From an uncultured Roseburia sp. (GTDB lineage Bacteria; Bacillota; Clostridia; Lachnospirales; Lachnospiraceae), in contig CANPGM010000002.1 of the NCBI GenBank assembly GCA_947573605.1, positions 1 through 64,000 on the forward strand: a stretch of 64,000 bases of DNA. The letters run 5' to 3'. Shown piece after piece: positions 34,660-43,204 of this stretch. Position numbers and translations under genes: made by a program. Every line of letters begins with the position of its first letter. The stretch's first letter is position 1. The notes below the pieces were generated by a model. The model was not told the DNA's origin, did not search any database, and saw only the letters and a program-made list of their open reading frames with translations.

Positions 34660-34713
34660 TGCATGATATACCTTGTTAAAAAAATGCGATATAATATTTT
34701 TGAAAGTGATAAA

Positions 34714-34917
34714 ATGCTTTATCAAATTGACAATCAAGAAATAGGTATTTATATTTCGGAATTAATTAAACGAGAATTTAGGTCTGCACGTCAGTTTTGC
34801 AAAGCATATCTTCAAACAAGCGGTATCATTGAACCTGCCGGAGAAGATATACAAAAAATGGCAAACCGTCTTTCCCAAATAATAAAAGGAGCAAACCCAA
34901 AATCTGATATAAGATAG
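34714..34917 (+). CDS. Truncated helical/XRE-like protein (N-terminal fragment)
   Basis: 67 residues from the ATG at 34714. IGIYISELIKREFRSARQFC then DIQKMANRLSQIIKGA resembles the first part of a family of longer Lachnospiraceae helix-turn-helix-like proteins that continue with another ~60 residues. Here the frame stops soon after the ILKG-like segment, so it is probably cut short. Function unknown. Confidence 0.4.
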   Translation: MLYQIDNQEIGIYISELIKREFRSARQFCKAYLQTSGIIEPAGEDIQKMANRLSQIIKGANPKSDIR

Positions 34918-34992
34918 TGAATAGTAAAAGGGGGTATAAAGTCCGATTCCTTTCTCGACCTTATACCCTCTAAATTCTATCTCTGATACCCT

Positions 34993-35400
34993 CTATGCGG
35001 TTTGCTTCTTAAGCGCTTCCACCTCTTTCTCAAGGCATTCCACCCTTGCTCTTAAGCCCGATACCTGAACTTCATAGATAATTGACTTATCCTGTACGCA
35101 GACAGCGTCATTTAGTCTATTCATCTTATTCATAAGATTGAGATGATTCTCGGCAAGAAGCTGAATGTTATGATTGGTTTCGTTCTCAATTTTCAGCTCC
35201 AGACTTGTCAAACGGGAATTTATCTGACGAATCTCCTCTTTGATACCTCCCGTCTCTTCCTTCAAATTCCGGATATCATCCTTCATACCCTGGATATCAT
35301 CCTTCATACCCTGGATATCATCCTTCATACCCTGGATATCATCCTTCAAGGGCTGTAGCAACCCGGCAATGGCCTGCAAATCTTCCTTCGTCAATGCCAT
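34993..35400 (-). CDS. Coiled-coil protein with DDIQGMK heptad repeats
   Basis: 135 residues from the ATG at 35400 (AAGGAG nine bases upstream). After MALTKEDLQAIAGLLQPL come near-identical seven-residue repeats DDIQGMK, encoded by tandem 21-bp DNA repeats (35271-35349), then further heptads to the end. A soluble, probably oligomeric coiled coil. Related proteins of unknown function are widespread in gut Clostridia. The 21-bp repeats could change copy number by slippage. Confidence 0.7.
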   Translation of the reverse strand: MALTKEDLQAIAGLLQPLKDDIQGMKDDIQGMKDDIQGMKDDIRNLKEETGGIKEEIRQINSRLTSLELKIENETNHNIQLLAENHLNLMNKMNRLNDAVCVQDKSIIYEVQVSGLRARVECLEKEVEALKKQTA

Positions 35401-35504
35401 AAAATCACACTCCTTAAGTGAAAAACAAAACATTTGCTGCGCAATCCAAGTATAGCACAGGCCGCAGGCAAAGTCTATCCTGTTTTCCAAAACTTCAGTC
35501 GGAC

Positions 35505-36332
35505 TTACTTAATGTCCTTTTTCCGAAAAAAAACGAGCCCGGCTGCATTTGCCGCAAAAATAATTATCGCAGAATAGAGCGGAAGCCGGTATGGATGAAT
35601 TACATCCCACTGTGCAATCTGCATCGCCTGACCGCCCGGAATAAAATCCAGAAAAAACTGGTAAATCTCCCGTTTCATCCCTGTCAGATACTGCGGATTC
35701 GGAACGGATTCAATCTGTATCTCTCCGTTTACCGCAAGTTCCGCCATCTCAATCATCTCCGGCGCAGTAATGCAGCTATATAGATAGATCCCGATAAACA
35801 AAAAGCAAAAAGCAAGCAGAATATTGAGTACCGACGCATATGCCTTATTCTGGCAGAGCATTGAAACCAGCAGAAACACAGAAACATAGGCAAACGCCGC
35901 CATCAGGTAATCGGCAAACAGCAAAAGCAGCATCCCCGGCTTTGTCGTAAAGAAGCCAAACATCGGTATTCCTATCGCTATCGTAATGAATACGGAAAGC
36001 AGCACGCATACAACTGCGGCAGTCAGACACAGCAAAAAGTTTGACAGATAAATCCGGCTCCTTCCATGTCCTGCAATCAGTTTATTGCGAATCGTACCGT
36101 CTGCATACTCTGTTCCGATAAATAAGCTGATAAATACGGAAAGTACGATGCCAACTATCATTATGGAACCGAAAAGAAACAGATCCAGCGTATAATGCAC
36201 CTCATATTTAAGCTGATTTCGATACTGATTTGCACAAACAAGCACACAGAACAGTGCCGTTAAAGCAGTTCCGATCCAAAATATCTTATCTTTTACCAGA
36301 CGCTTGAAACCGGCATGGAATAATCTGCTCAT
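35505..36332 (-). CDS. ABC-2 type permease (bacitracin/lantibiotic immunity class)
   Basis: 275 residues with about six membrane helices (for example IFWIGTALTALFCVLVCANQ near the start, YLMAAFAYVSVFLLVSMLC later) and the IGTEYADGTIRNKLIAGHGR cytoplasmic motif of ABC-2 permeases. Overlaps the ATPase gene by four bases (ATGA). Likely the membrane partner of that ATPase in removing or resisting a membrane-active peptide. Confidence 0.87.
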   Translation of the reverse strand: MSRLFHAGFKRLVKDKIFWIGTALTALFCVLVCANQYRNQLKYEVHYTLDLFLFGSIMIVGIVLSVFISLFIGTEYADGTIRNKLIAGHGRSRIYLSNFLLCLTAAVVCVLLSVFITIAIGIPMFGFFTTKPGMLLLLFADYLMAAFAYVSVFLLVSMLCQNKAYASVLNILLAFCFLFIGIYLYSCITAPEMIEMAELAVNGEIQIESVPNPQYLTGMKREIYQFFLDFIPGGQAMQIAQWDVIHPYRLPLYSAIIIFAANAAGLVFFRKKDIK

Positions 36333-37240
36333 GATTCCCCACCCCCAATCAGACGCATATAATAGCTTTCCAGACTTTCCTCTCGTTCCTGCATGGATGT
36401 TACTTCACAGTTTTTTTCCGCCAGACGCATCACAAGTTCCGTCGTACCGACCTTACCGTAAATATCCGCCGTATGATCCGTCCAGACGGTATATTCCAGT
36501 CCAAGCGCCTCTAGTGTAACGGCCAGCGTTTTTGCGTCGGATACCTCGATTCGAATGCACTTTCTGCAGACCTGCTCCAGCTCTGACGCACTGATTTCCT
36601 TTACCATACGTCCCCCGTCTATGAACCCGTAATGCGTCGCCAGTTTTGACAGTTCATCCAGAATATGACTTGATATCAATACCGTGATCGCCCGCTCCCT
36701 GTTCAGCTTCCTGATTAATTCCCGGATTTCGATGATCCCCTGCGGGTCTAACCCGTTCACCGGCTCATCCAGCGCCAGAAAATCCGGATTTCCTGCAAGC
36801 GCAATCGCAATTCCAAGTCTCTGGCGCATACCGAGAGAAAAATTTTTCGCTTTTTTCTTTCCGGTATCCGAAAGACCGACCAACTCAAGCAATTCTTTCA
36901 TTCCGTCGAAAGAAGGACAACCCAGCAGCATATACTGCTGCTTTAAATTTTCCTCCGCCGTCATATCCAGATAAATGGACGGCGTTTCAACCACCGCTCC
37001 CATCCTGCGCCGGGCCTTTTCCATCCCTTTTTCTCCGTTTGCTTTTCCATACAATGTAAACCCGCCCGCCGTCGGCTCCTGAAGCCCGCAGAGCAGCCGG
37101 ATTAAAGTCGTCTTTCCGGCTCCGTTTTTTCCAACCAGACCATAGACGGCGCCTTTGGGCACATGCATGGTAAGGCCGTCCAACGCCTGAAAATGACGGT
37201 ACTTCTTGGAAAGCGCATCTGTTTCTATTACATACTCCAT
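36329..37240 (-). CDS. ABC transporter ATPase (BcrA-like)
   Basis: 303 residues. Walker A GKNGAGKTT, signature FSLGMRQRLGIA (SLGMRQ in place of SGGQ, typical of BcrA/LanF), Walker B LALDEPVNGLDP, and the H loop ISSHILDEL. The C-terminal ~90 residues are the extra domain of drug/lantibiotic-immunity ATPases. It follows the response regulator, with direct repeats in the gap. Confidence 0.92.
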   Translation of the reverse strand: MEYVIETDALSKKYRHFQALDGLTMHVPKGAVYGLVGKNGAGKTTLIRLLCGLQEPTAGGFTLYGKANGEKGMEKARRRMGAVVETPSIYLDMTAEENLKQQYMLLGCPSFDGMKELLELVGLSDTGKKKAKNFSLGMRQRLGIAIALAGNPDFLALDEPVNGLDPQGIIEIRELIRKLNRERAITVLISSHILDELSKLATHYGFIDGGRMVKEISASELEQVCRKCIRIEVSDAKTLAVTLEALGLEYTVWTDHTADIYGKVGTTELVMRLAEKNCEVTSMQEREESLESYYMRLIGGGES

Positions 37241-37300
37241 TTTCTTACCAATCCTTTCTTTGAAGTTATCTCTATTCTAACGTCCGCCGATAAGTTTCCG

Positions 37301-37321
37301 GTAAAGAAAATCGTAAAGAAA
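37301..37321 (-). promoter_or_regulatory. Direct repeats upstream of the ATPase gene
   Basis: GTAAAGAAA at 37301-37309 and 37313-37321 (12 bp apart), directly between the response regulator stop and the transporter genes. OmpR-type regulators often bind tandem repeats about one helical turn apart, so this may be the site for autoregulated transporter expression. Confidence 0.4.
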
Positions 37322-37324
37322 CAG

Positions 37325-37990
37325 TTAAGATTCCCTCATTTTAAAACCGATCCCCCAGACCGCTTCAATATAGTCTGCGCCGCCCGCTTCCTTTAACTTC
37401 TTCCGCAGATTACTGATATGAACTTTTAAGGAGCTTTCCATACAATCCGGCGTTTCTTCACTGATTCGCTCAAGCAGCAGCGATTTTGTAACCACCTGTT
37501 TCGGATTTTTCATTAAAAGCTTTAATATTGCAAACTCGGTCTTTGTCAGATGTATCGCCGTATCTCCGATAAACACATCATATGCGGCAGCATCCAGCAC
37601 AATCTCCCGGAAACGCAGAACCTCCGCCGCACCCAAAGCCCCGCCGCACCGAAGCTGCACAACGATTCTCGCCAAAAGCTCAGCCGTCTCAAACGGCTTT
37701 GTCAGATAGTCCGCCGCACCTTCAAGCAGCAATCCCACTTTATCTTCCACCGCCGTTTTCGCGCTTAAGATAATCACCGGAACGCCTTTGATTCGTTTTA
37801 ACACTTCCTCTCCCGAAAGTCCCGGAAGCATCAGATCCAGTAGGATTAAATCGGGCTTTTGCTTTTCAAACAGCAGAACAGCCTCCGTGCCGGAATACGC
37901 CCGCACTACGCCGTAGCCCTCTTTTTGCAGCACAGTCTCCAGCATGTTCCCAATATATACATCGTCGTCTATAATTGCAATGGTTGTCAT
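37325..37990 (-). CDS. OmpR-family response regulator lacking an adjacent kinase
   Basis: 221 residues. The ATG at 37990 is chosen because GAGGAG lies eight bases upstream and the receiver fold starts there (MTTIAIIDDDVYIGN); an upstream GTG at 38017 overlaps the permease stop. Phospho-acceptor Asp in LILLDLMLPGLSG; switch residues in VIILSAKT and YLTKPFETAEL; winged helix with HLTKTEFAILKLLMKN and SLKVHISNLRKKL. Next genes are a BcrA-type ATPase and permease. Its kinase is missing locally; see the kinase at 29665-30627. Confidence 0.93.
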   Translation of the reverse strand: MTTIAIIDDDVYIGNMLETVLQKEGYGVVRAYSGTEAVLLFEKQKPDLILLDLMLPGLSGEEVLKRIKGVPVIILSAKTAVEDKVGLLLEGAADYLTKPFETAELLARIVVQLRCGGALGAAEVLRFREIVLDAAAYDVFIGDTAIHLTKTEFAILKLLMKNPKQVVTKSLLLERISEETPDCMESSLKVHISNLRKKLKEAGGADYIEAVWGIGFKMRES

Positions 37991-38013
37991 GATAACCGCT
38001 CCTCGCATTCCTT

Positions 38014-39921
38014 TCACGCGCTCGTAATTCCCGCATTTTTCAGATAAACCGAAACAGACAAAATATAACAGATTATAAATATAACAAAAACGGTACTGAC
38101 ACTGACCGCATAAACGGACAACAGCGTCGTATTCATTACATTTTCCAGCGCATGCACCGAAAAGTACGACGATATTCCCATAATCAGAAACGGCATTGCA
38201 TAAGACGTGAAAAGTTCCGCTTTGACCGCCTTTTTCAATACAGACGCTTTTGTTCCGATTTTTTTCAGTATCAGATAGCGTTCCTTTTCTTCAAAAGCAT
38301 CATTATAAAGCTTCATAAACATAATGCATCCGCCGGCCAGTATAAATACCAGAAACATAAAGATACAAAGCGAATAAAGCACTTTAATCCAATCCATTTC
38401 CGTATTATTCGGATCAATCGCCACTCTTGCCGTATCGGAATCCTCCCCTTCCGTCAGTTCGCCAAGCGCTTCTCTTACCGCGTCAAACGCTCCCAAATCC
38501 TCAATCCTATAATTGTAAGTATACATTTCCTGCCCGTAGGAAAGCAAGTCTTTATAATCCCTGTCGTTTACAATATAAAAACTCATTATCTCCTGAAGAT
38601 AACCAAGATACGGAACATTTGTTTCTTCAATCTGCCGCCATGCAGTTCCTCCGATTGTCAATTCAACGTTGGAACGTTCCGTAATAAAAGACATCAGATT
38701 AAGATGAGACGCTCTGATTGCTTCATGTTCCCCCGGTTCGTCGTACGGAAAAGAAAGTCCCGCCTGTTCCGACAAGCGTTTCATGCCTGAATAAGGTACA
38801 AACGCATACTGACTGTAAAAATCATGCGCCGATACTACGGAACTGTCAAGCCCCAGAATCGGTATTTCTGTGCGGCAGGCAATGCCGCTGTATTTTTCTA
38901 TCCGGCTTTCCGCTTCCCCTGCCAGATCATCTCTGCCGCTCAGAAGCTGAAACGTATAGGTATTCCGAAAACGTACCATATTGTCATAGCGGTATCGCAT
39001 GGCAAATCCGGTCGCCAGCGCCGTGACCGAGCAAACCATCAGGACACATACCATTGCGTATGTGCGGTAATTCTTCTTCATACGAAAAATCAGACTGTTG
39101 ATCCAGATTGCTCTTTGTTTTCTATACAGAAATCTCTTATTTGAAGAAAGTCTCTGAAACAGGAACGGAAGCAGACCGCCGAATAAAAGATAAACGCCTG
39201 CCGTAACCAGTATTACCGCAATCAGGACGTTATTGATTACCTCCTGCCCGCCTTTCCTGATCGCCAGATAATATCCGGCGCCGAGCACGCCGACGCCGAA
39301 TACTGTTTTTAACAGAAGAACGCCCGTCTTCTGCCGCACATATTCGTTCTGCTTTGCCGCAGAAATCAGGTTAATTACGCTGCTTCTTACAATTCCGAAA
39401 TACCCCTTCAGCATAAAAACCAAATAGACCGCAAGATATACCACGGCAGTTATTACGACAGGTTCCAGGGTAAACTGAAAGCGAATATCAATGGCTATTT
39501 CGGAAAGGGCCAGCAGAATCATCTGAAACAATCCCGTTGTGAAAACGCCGAATAAAATGCCGAGCGCCAACGCAGAAAGCCCCGTAAACGCCGCCTCTAT
39601 AAGATAGAGCCTTGCAATTTTCTGATTCGACAGCCCCATAAACACATAAATCCCGATCTCCTTTTTTCTCTTTGTCAAAAATACATTTGTAGAATACCAG
39701 ATAAAGAAAAACATAAAACAGCCTAAGATAAAAGAAACTGACTGTACCACAATATCGACATACTCTTTGTTATGCTCTCCAAGTACAGAAAACGAATCCG
39801 AATAAATAATATTCTGGAAATTCAGAAAAACAAGCACGGTAAACGCCAGAGAGAGAATCAGAGACAGATAACTTTTAAAGCTGCCCTTAAAGTTCTGATA
39901 TGCAAGCCGGATCATTCGCAT
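38014..39921 (-). CDS. BceB-type FtsX-family permease
   Basis: 635 residues with about ten membrane helices and a large extracellular domain of roughly 200 residues between helices 7 and 8 (about 310-520), the architecture of BceB-type peptide sensor/transporters. The N-terminal MIRLAYQNFKGSFKSYLSLI and STNVFLTKRKKEIGIYVFMG motifs are typical. Works with the ATPase just upstream (10-bp overlap) and probably signals to the BceS-like kinase. Slightly shorter in its extracellular part detail than I can compare. Confidence 0.92.
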   Translation of the reverse strand: MRMIRLAYQNFKGSFKSYLSLILSLAFTVLVFLNFQNIIYSDSFSVLGEHNKEYVDIVVQSVSFILGCFMFFFIWYSTNVFLTKRKKEIGIYVFMGLSNQKIARLYLIEAAFTGLSALALGILFGVFTTGLFQMILLALSEIAIDIRFQFTLEPVVITAVVYLAVYLVFMLKGYFGIVRSSVINLISAAKQNEYVRQKTGVLLLKTVFGVGVLGAGYYLAIRKGGQEVINNVLIAVILVTAGVYLLFGGLLPFLFQRLSSNKRFLYRKQRAIWINSLIFRMKKNYRTYAMVCVLMVCSVTALATGFAMRYRYDNMVRFRNTYTFQLLSGRDDLAGEAESRIEKYSGIACRTEIPILGLDSSVVSAHDFYSQYAFVPYSGMKRLSEQAGLSFPYDEPGEHEAIRASHLNLMSFITERSNVELTIGGTAWRQIEETNVPYLGYLQEIMSFYIVNDRDYKDLLSYGQEMYTYNYRIEDLGAFDAVREALGELTEGEDSDTARVAIDPNNTEMDWIKVLYSLCIFMFLVFILAGGCIMFMKLYNDAFEEKERYLILKKIGTKASVLKKAVKAELFTSYAMPFLIMGISSYFSVHALENVMNTTLLSVYAVSVSTVFVIFIICYILSVSVYLKNAGITSA

Positions 39922-40679
39922 GAAAAATCACCTCCCATAGAGGTCTGTACGTCAATAATCCGGTCATAAAACTCCTTCCGGCTCTCTCCTCTGCTGATTC
40001 TGCATTTAATCGCGCCGTCGCTTAAAATATAGACGTCCTTCGCATAAGACGCGCAGAACGGGTCGTGCGTCACCATAAAAACCGTCGCCTGTCCACTGTC
40101 GTTTACACGTTTCAGACAGTCTAAAAGATCTTTTCCGGATTTCGAATCAAGCGCCCCCGTCGGTTCGTCCGCAAAAATAATCTCCGGCTTCGTAATCAGC
40201 GCCCGACAGGTCGCCCCTCGCTGCTTCTGCCCTCCGGAAAGCTGATAGGGATACTTATTCAAATGACCGCTTAATCCGAACATTGCCGCAAGTCTTTCCG
40301 CTTTTGCCCTGCATTCCGCCGCAGGCGAACCGTTTAACGATAACGGAAGCGCAATATTATCCATTAAAGACATCGTATCCAGCAGATTATAATCCTGAAA
40401 AACAAGCCCGATTTTATCTCTCCTTAAAACGGAAAGCTCCTTATTGGAAATTCCGGTCAGTTCGCGGCCGCCCAAAAGAACAGATCCGAGGGTCGGCTTG
40501 TCAATCGTTGAAAGGATATTCAGCAGCGTCGTCTTGCCGGAACCGGAAGGCCCCATAACCGCAATAAAATCATTTCTGTAAATCGTCATGTCGATACCTT
40601 TTAAAACCTTTGTCTGAAAATCCCCTGCGCCATAATTTTTTACCAGATGTTTCATTTCTACAATTTTTTCGTCACTCAT
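39912..40679 (-). CDS. BceA-type ABC transporter ATPase
   Basis: 255 residues from the ATG at 40679 (AAGGAGG nine bases upstream; the frame opens earlier at 40724). Walker A GPSGSGKTT, Q loop LVFQDYNLLD, signature LSGGQKQRGATCRAL, Walker B IIFADEPTGALDS, H loop MVTHDP. Member of the MacB/LolD-like group that pairs with BceB permeases. Under likely control of the BceR-like regulator through the inverted repeat at 40763-40779. Confidence 0.94.
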   Translation of the reverse strand: MSDEKIVEMKHLVKNYGAGDFQTKVLKGIDMTIYRNDFIAVMGPSGSGKTTLLNILSTIDKPTLGSVLLGGRELTGISNKELSVLRRDKIGLVFQDYNLLDTMSLMDNIALPLSLNGSPAAECRAKAERLAAMFGLSGHLNKYPYQLSGGQKQRGATCRALITKPEIIFADEPTGALDSKSGKDLLDCLKRVNDSGQATVFMVTHDPFCASYAKDVYILSDGAIKCRISRGESRKEFYDRIIDVQTSMGGDFSCE

Positions 40680-40762
40680 ATCGGTAATCCTCCTTACAAA
40701 CGCTATTGTAAAGGAATCAAACACAAAAATCCTTACATCCGCATTACAAAACCGATTTCAAT

Positions 40763-40779
40763 CTTACAATTTTTGTAAG
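40763..40779. promoter_or_regulatory. BceR-like operator upstream of the BceAB-type transporter
   Basis: CTTACAATTTTTGTAAG, a perfect 7-bp inverted repeat with a 3-bp centre, similar to the TnACA-N4-TGTAA consensus of Bacillus BceR-type regulators (here N5). Further TTACAA/TGTAA half-sites lie at about 40735-40750. Located 84 bp before the ATPase start. Confidence 0.6.
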
Positions 40780-40791
40780 GTCGGCGGTTAT

Positions 40792-41790
40792 TTACGGCTC
40801 CTCACGAAAAAAATACGCGTTTTTATAAAATGCAATGCAAAATCTCGTATACTTCCCGTATTCGCTTTCTACAGATATCTCATGTCCCAGCCTCCTGATT
40901 ATTTTCTCCGCCATATAAAGCCCCATTCCCGTCGACTTGTATCTTCCGTTGTGATAGTTGCTTCCGGTATAACCCTTCTCAAAAATTCTGCGAATATCGC
41001 TTTCGCGAATCCCCTCGCCGTTATCCTCAATATAGAGTAAAACGCTCTCCCACTCCTTTTTCTCCTGCGTCCAAATTCGAAGTTTCGGCTGATCCCCCGC
41101 ATATTTGACCGCATTATTCAATAGCTGATCTAAAATATACACCAGCCAGGACGGGTCTGTAAAAACCCACAGCTCTCCCACCACCGCCTCGATACAAAAC
41201 CCTTTCCGGATCAGAAAAAACTGATTATTATGGATCGATATCCTTACGCATTCCGAAAGAGACGTCCGCTTCACCTGCAGATCAAACAGCGCGCTCTCAA
41301 CCTTGCAGCCAAGCAGCATTGTATTTGCCTGCTGTTTCATTTTTTCGAGCTGCTCGCGCATCTGCCTGCGAAGAGCAATATCTTCGATCTTTTCATGCAA
41401 CAGTAAAAGAGAAGAAAGCGGAAGTTTAAGCTCATGGCAGCATTTCGCAGCATAATCCTGCAGCTCACAGTTCTCATTGAACTTTTCATTCAGCTTTTCG
41501 TTTAAAACGGCAACGTCATGCACCGCAACATCTTTATTTTCAAAATCGGGAAGCTGCGTACATACGATATCCGACTGACGCATCAGAAAAAGCTTCTCCT
41601 TCTCCCGTTTCCGATACGAAAAATAGTCCGTTCCGAAAAACAGAACAAACACAAGAAGCAAAAGAAAATCAAGATATCCAAGATAGTAGAAATGTTTCTC
41701 AGGCATCAGAACCAGAAAATACAGATTAAAAGAAAGAAATACAAAGACTGCCAAAGCAGCATATCTTCGAACTTTTCGCAGATAATTCAT
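40792..41790 (-). CDS. BceS-type intramembrane-sensing histidine kinase
   Basis: 332 residues. Two membrane helices close together at about 10-55 with almost no extracellular loop, the mark of BceS-type kinases that read the state of their ABC transporter. H box CCHELKLPLSSLLLLHEKI; N box LDQLLNNAVKY; G1 EDNGEGI; G2 STGMGLYMAEKI. Overlaps its regulator gene by four bases. The CCHE variant with two Cys before the phospho-His is unusual but seen in related kinases. Confidence 0.92.
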   Translation of the reverse strand: MNYLRKVRRYAALAVFVFLSFNLYFLVLMPEKHFYYLGYLDFLLLLVFVLFFGTDYFSYRKREKEKLFLMRQSDIVCTQLPDFENKDVAVHDVAVLNEKLNEKFNENCELQDYAAKCCHELKLPLSSLLLLHEKIEDIALRRQMREQLEKMKQQANTMLLGCKVESALFDLQVKRTSLSECVRISIHNNQFFLIRKGFCIEAVVGELWVFTDPSWLVYILDQLLNNAVKYAGDQPKLRIWTQEKKEWESVLLYIEDNGEGIRESDIRRIFEKGYTGSNYHNGRYKSTGMGLYMAEKIIRRLGHEISVESEYGKYTRFCIAFYKNAYFFREEP

Positions 41791-42455
41791 GGAATATAAT
41801 ACCCCTGCCCTTTCTTTGTTAAAATCAGCTCTTCTCCGCAGGCGCTCTTTAGTTTATTCCGCAGGCGGCATATTACAGTTGTAAGAGTTCCGTCGGATAC
41901 GTATTCGTCCGTATCCCACAAATCCATCATTAACGTATCCCTTGTCACCACATCCGGCCTTTCTTCCGCGAACTTCGCAAGTACCTGACGTTCCGTTTTT
42001 GTCAGCGAAATCTCTTCGCCGTCGCAGAAAGCAGTTTTAGACACACCGTCAAACAGAACGCCAAACCCCAGATTGATCCGCTCCCTGACTCTATACTGAT
42101 AGGTCCGCCGCAGTATGGCTTCTATCTTTGCCTTTAAAAGCTCTAACTGAAACGGCTTTTCCACAAAATCATCGCCGCCCTGCGCCAAAGACATAATTTT
42201 ATCCCTGTCATCGCTTCTGCTGCTGATAAAAATGACCGGTACAAACGAATGTCTTCGGATACGGCCGCACCAGTAAAAACCGTCGTAAAACGGCAGATTG
42301 ATATCCATTAAAATCAACCCCGGCCCACATTCCAGGAACTCTTCCTCAATATTGTCAAATCTCTCAGCCAGCGCCGTTTCATATCCCCATCGGGTTAAAA
42401 ATGAAGAAATTTCCTCTGCAAGCAGCTCATCATCCTCTACAATCATAATTTTCAT
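41787..42455 (-). CDS. BceR-type OmpR-family response regulator
   Basis: 222 residues. Receiver with EDDELL, phospho-Asp in LILMDINLPFYDG, FISSRSDDRD and FVEKPFQLELL; winged helix with SLTKTERQVLAKFAEE and LTTVICRLRNKL. First gene of the RR-HK-ATPase-permease module; expected target is the operator at 40763-40779. Confidence 0.94.
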   Translation of the reverse strand: MKIMIVEDDELLAEEISSFLTRWGYETALAERFDNIEEEFLECGPGLILMDINLPFYDGFYWCGRIRRHSFVPVIFISSRSDDRDKIMSLAQGGDDFVEKPFQLELLKAKIEAILRRTYQYRVRERINLGFGVLFDGVSKTAFCDGEEISLTKTERQVLAKFAEERPDVVTRDTLMMDLWDTDEYVSDGTLTTVICRLRNKLKSACGEELILTKKGQGYYIP

Positions 42456-42488
42456 TGCTTCGATTTCAGTCCTCTCCGTACCGCCGCG

Positions 42489-43154
42489 TTACAGCGGCAG
42501 CATAATTTCCGTTACAAATACTCCCGGCTCGTTCTGGCGGTTGATATACCCCTCATATTTTTCAACGACCAGATTAATCCGCTTTAAACCGTGCCCGTGA
42601 TTGCCGCGCTTCTTCGTGATATATTCGCTGTCCATTTTCCGTACTGTCTCGTTTGTCGCATTTGTCACCGAAATATAGAACTGCTTTTTGAACGTACCGA
42701 TATAAAGACGAATGTACCGACGTTCTCCCTCCGGGATTTTCTCACAGGCCTCGACCGCATTGTCGATCAGATTTCCAATTAACGCGCACAAATCGATATC
42801 GCTGATCGTAAGCTTTGCCGGGCAGACGGCTTTATAATCCATTTCAATTCCGTTTTTTAATGCAAGCGAAATCTTAGAGTTTAAAATGGCATCCAGATTC
42901 ACGTTTCCGGATTCAATCAACTGATTTACCTGATCCAGGTCTTCCTCCAGCAGAGCAAGATATTCCCCAAGCCTGTCGTAACGCCCCATTTCCACGTAAG
43001 CTTTCATCGATTGCAAATGATTGTGGTAATCGTGACACCATCCGCGCATTATCTGATAAATATTCTGAACCTCCTGCACCTGCTTCTGCAGCAGCCTGTT
43101 CTGATATTCTATATTTCTTTCTTCAAAGTACCGGATATGAAACGGATTTTTCAT
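42489..43154 (-). CDS. GHKL-type histidine kinase without a sensor domain (AgrC/LytS-like)
   Basis: 221 residues. Starts with a helical linker, then RGWCHDYHNHLQSMKAYVE with the phospho-His, and the GHKL ATPase LCALIGNLIDNAVEACEKIP and RGNHGHGLKRINLVVEKYEG. No membrane helices; usual AgrC-type kinases have an additional ~200-residue membrane sensor. The preceding 50 bp leaves no room for it, so it is either a soluble kinase or dependent on another membrane protein. Partner of the LytTR regulator directly upstream. Confidence 0.9.
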   Translation of the reverse strand: MKNPFHIRYFEERNIEYQNRLLQKQVQEVQNIYQIMRGWCHDYHNHLQSMKAYVEMGRYDRLGEYLALLEEDLDQVNQLIESGNVNLDAILNSKISLALKNGIEMDYKAVCPAKLTISDIDLCALIGNLIDNAVEACEKIPEGERRYIRLYIGTFKKQFYISVTNATNETVRKMDSEYITKKRGNHGHGLKRINLVVEKYEGYINRQNEPGVFVTEIMLPL

Positions 43155-43204
43155 TTAGAATTCCTCCAGACTGCCAGCATTTTTGCGTATACAGACATAA
43201 GACA

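Noticed and set aside
34932..34968. Terminator GGGTATAA/TTATACCC
   Set aside because: Stem is weak with a long loop and there is no T-run, so it was not called.
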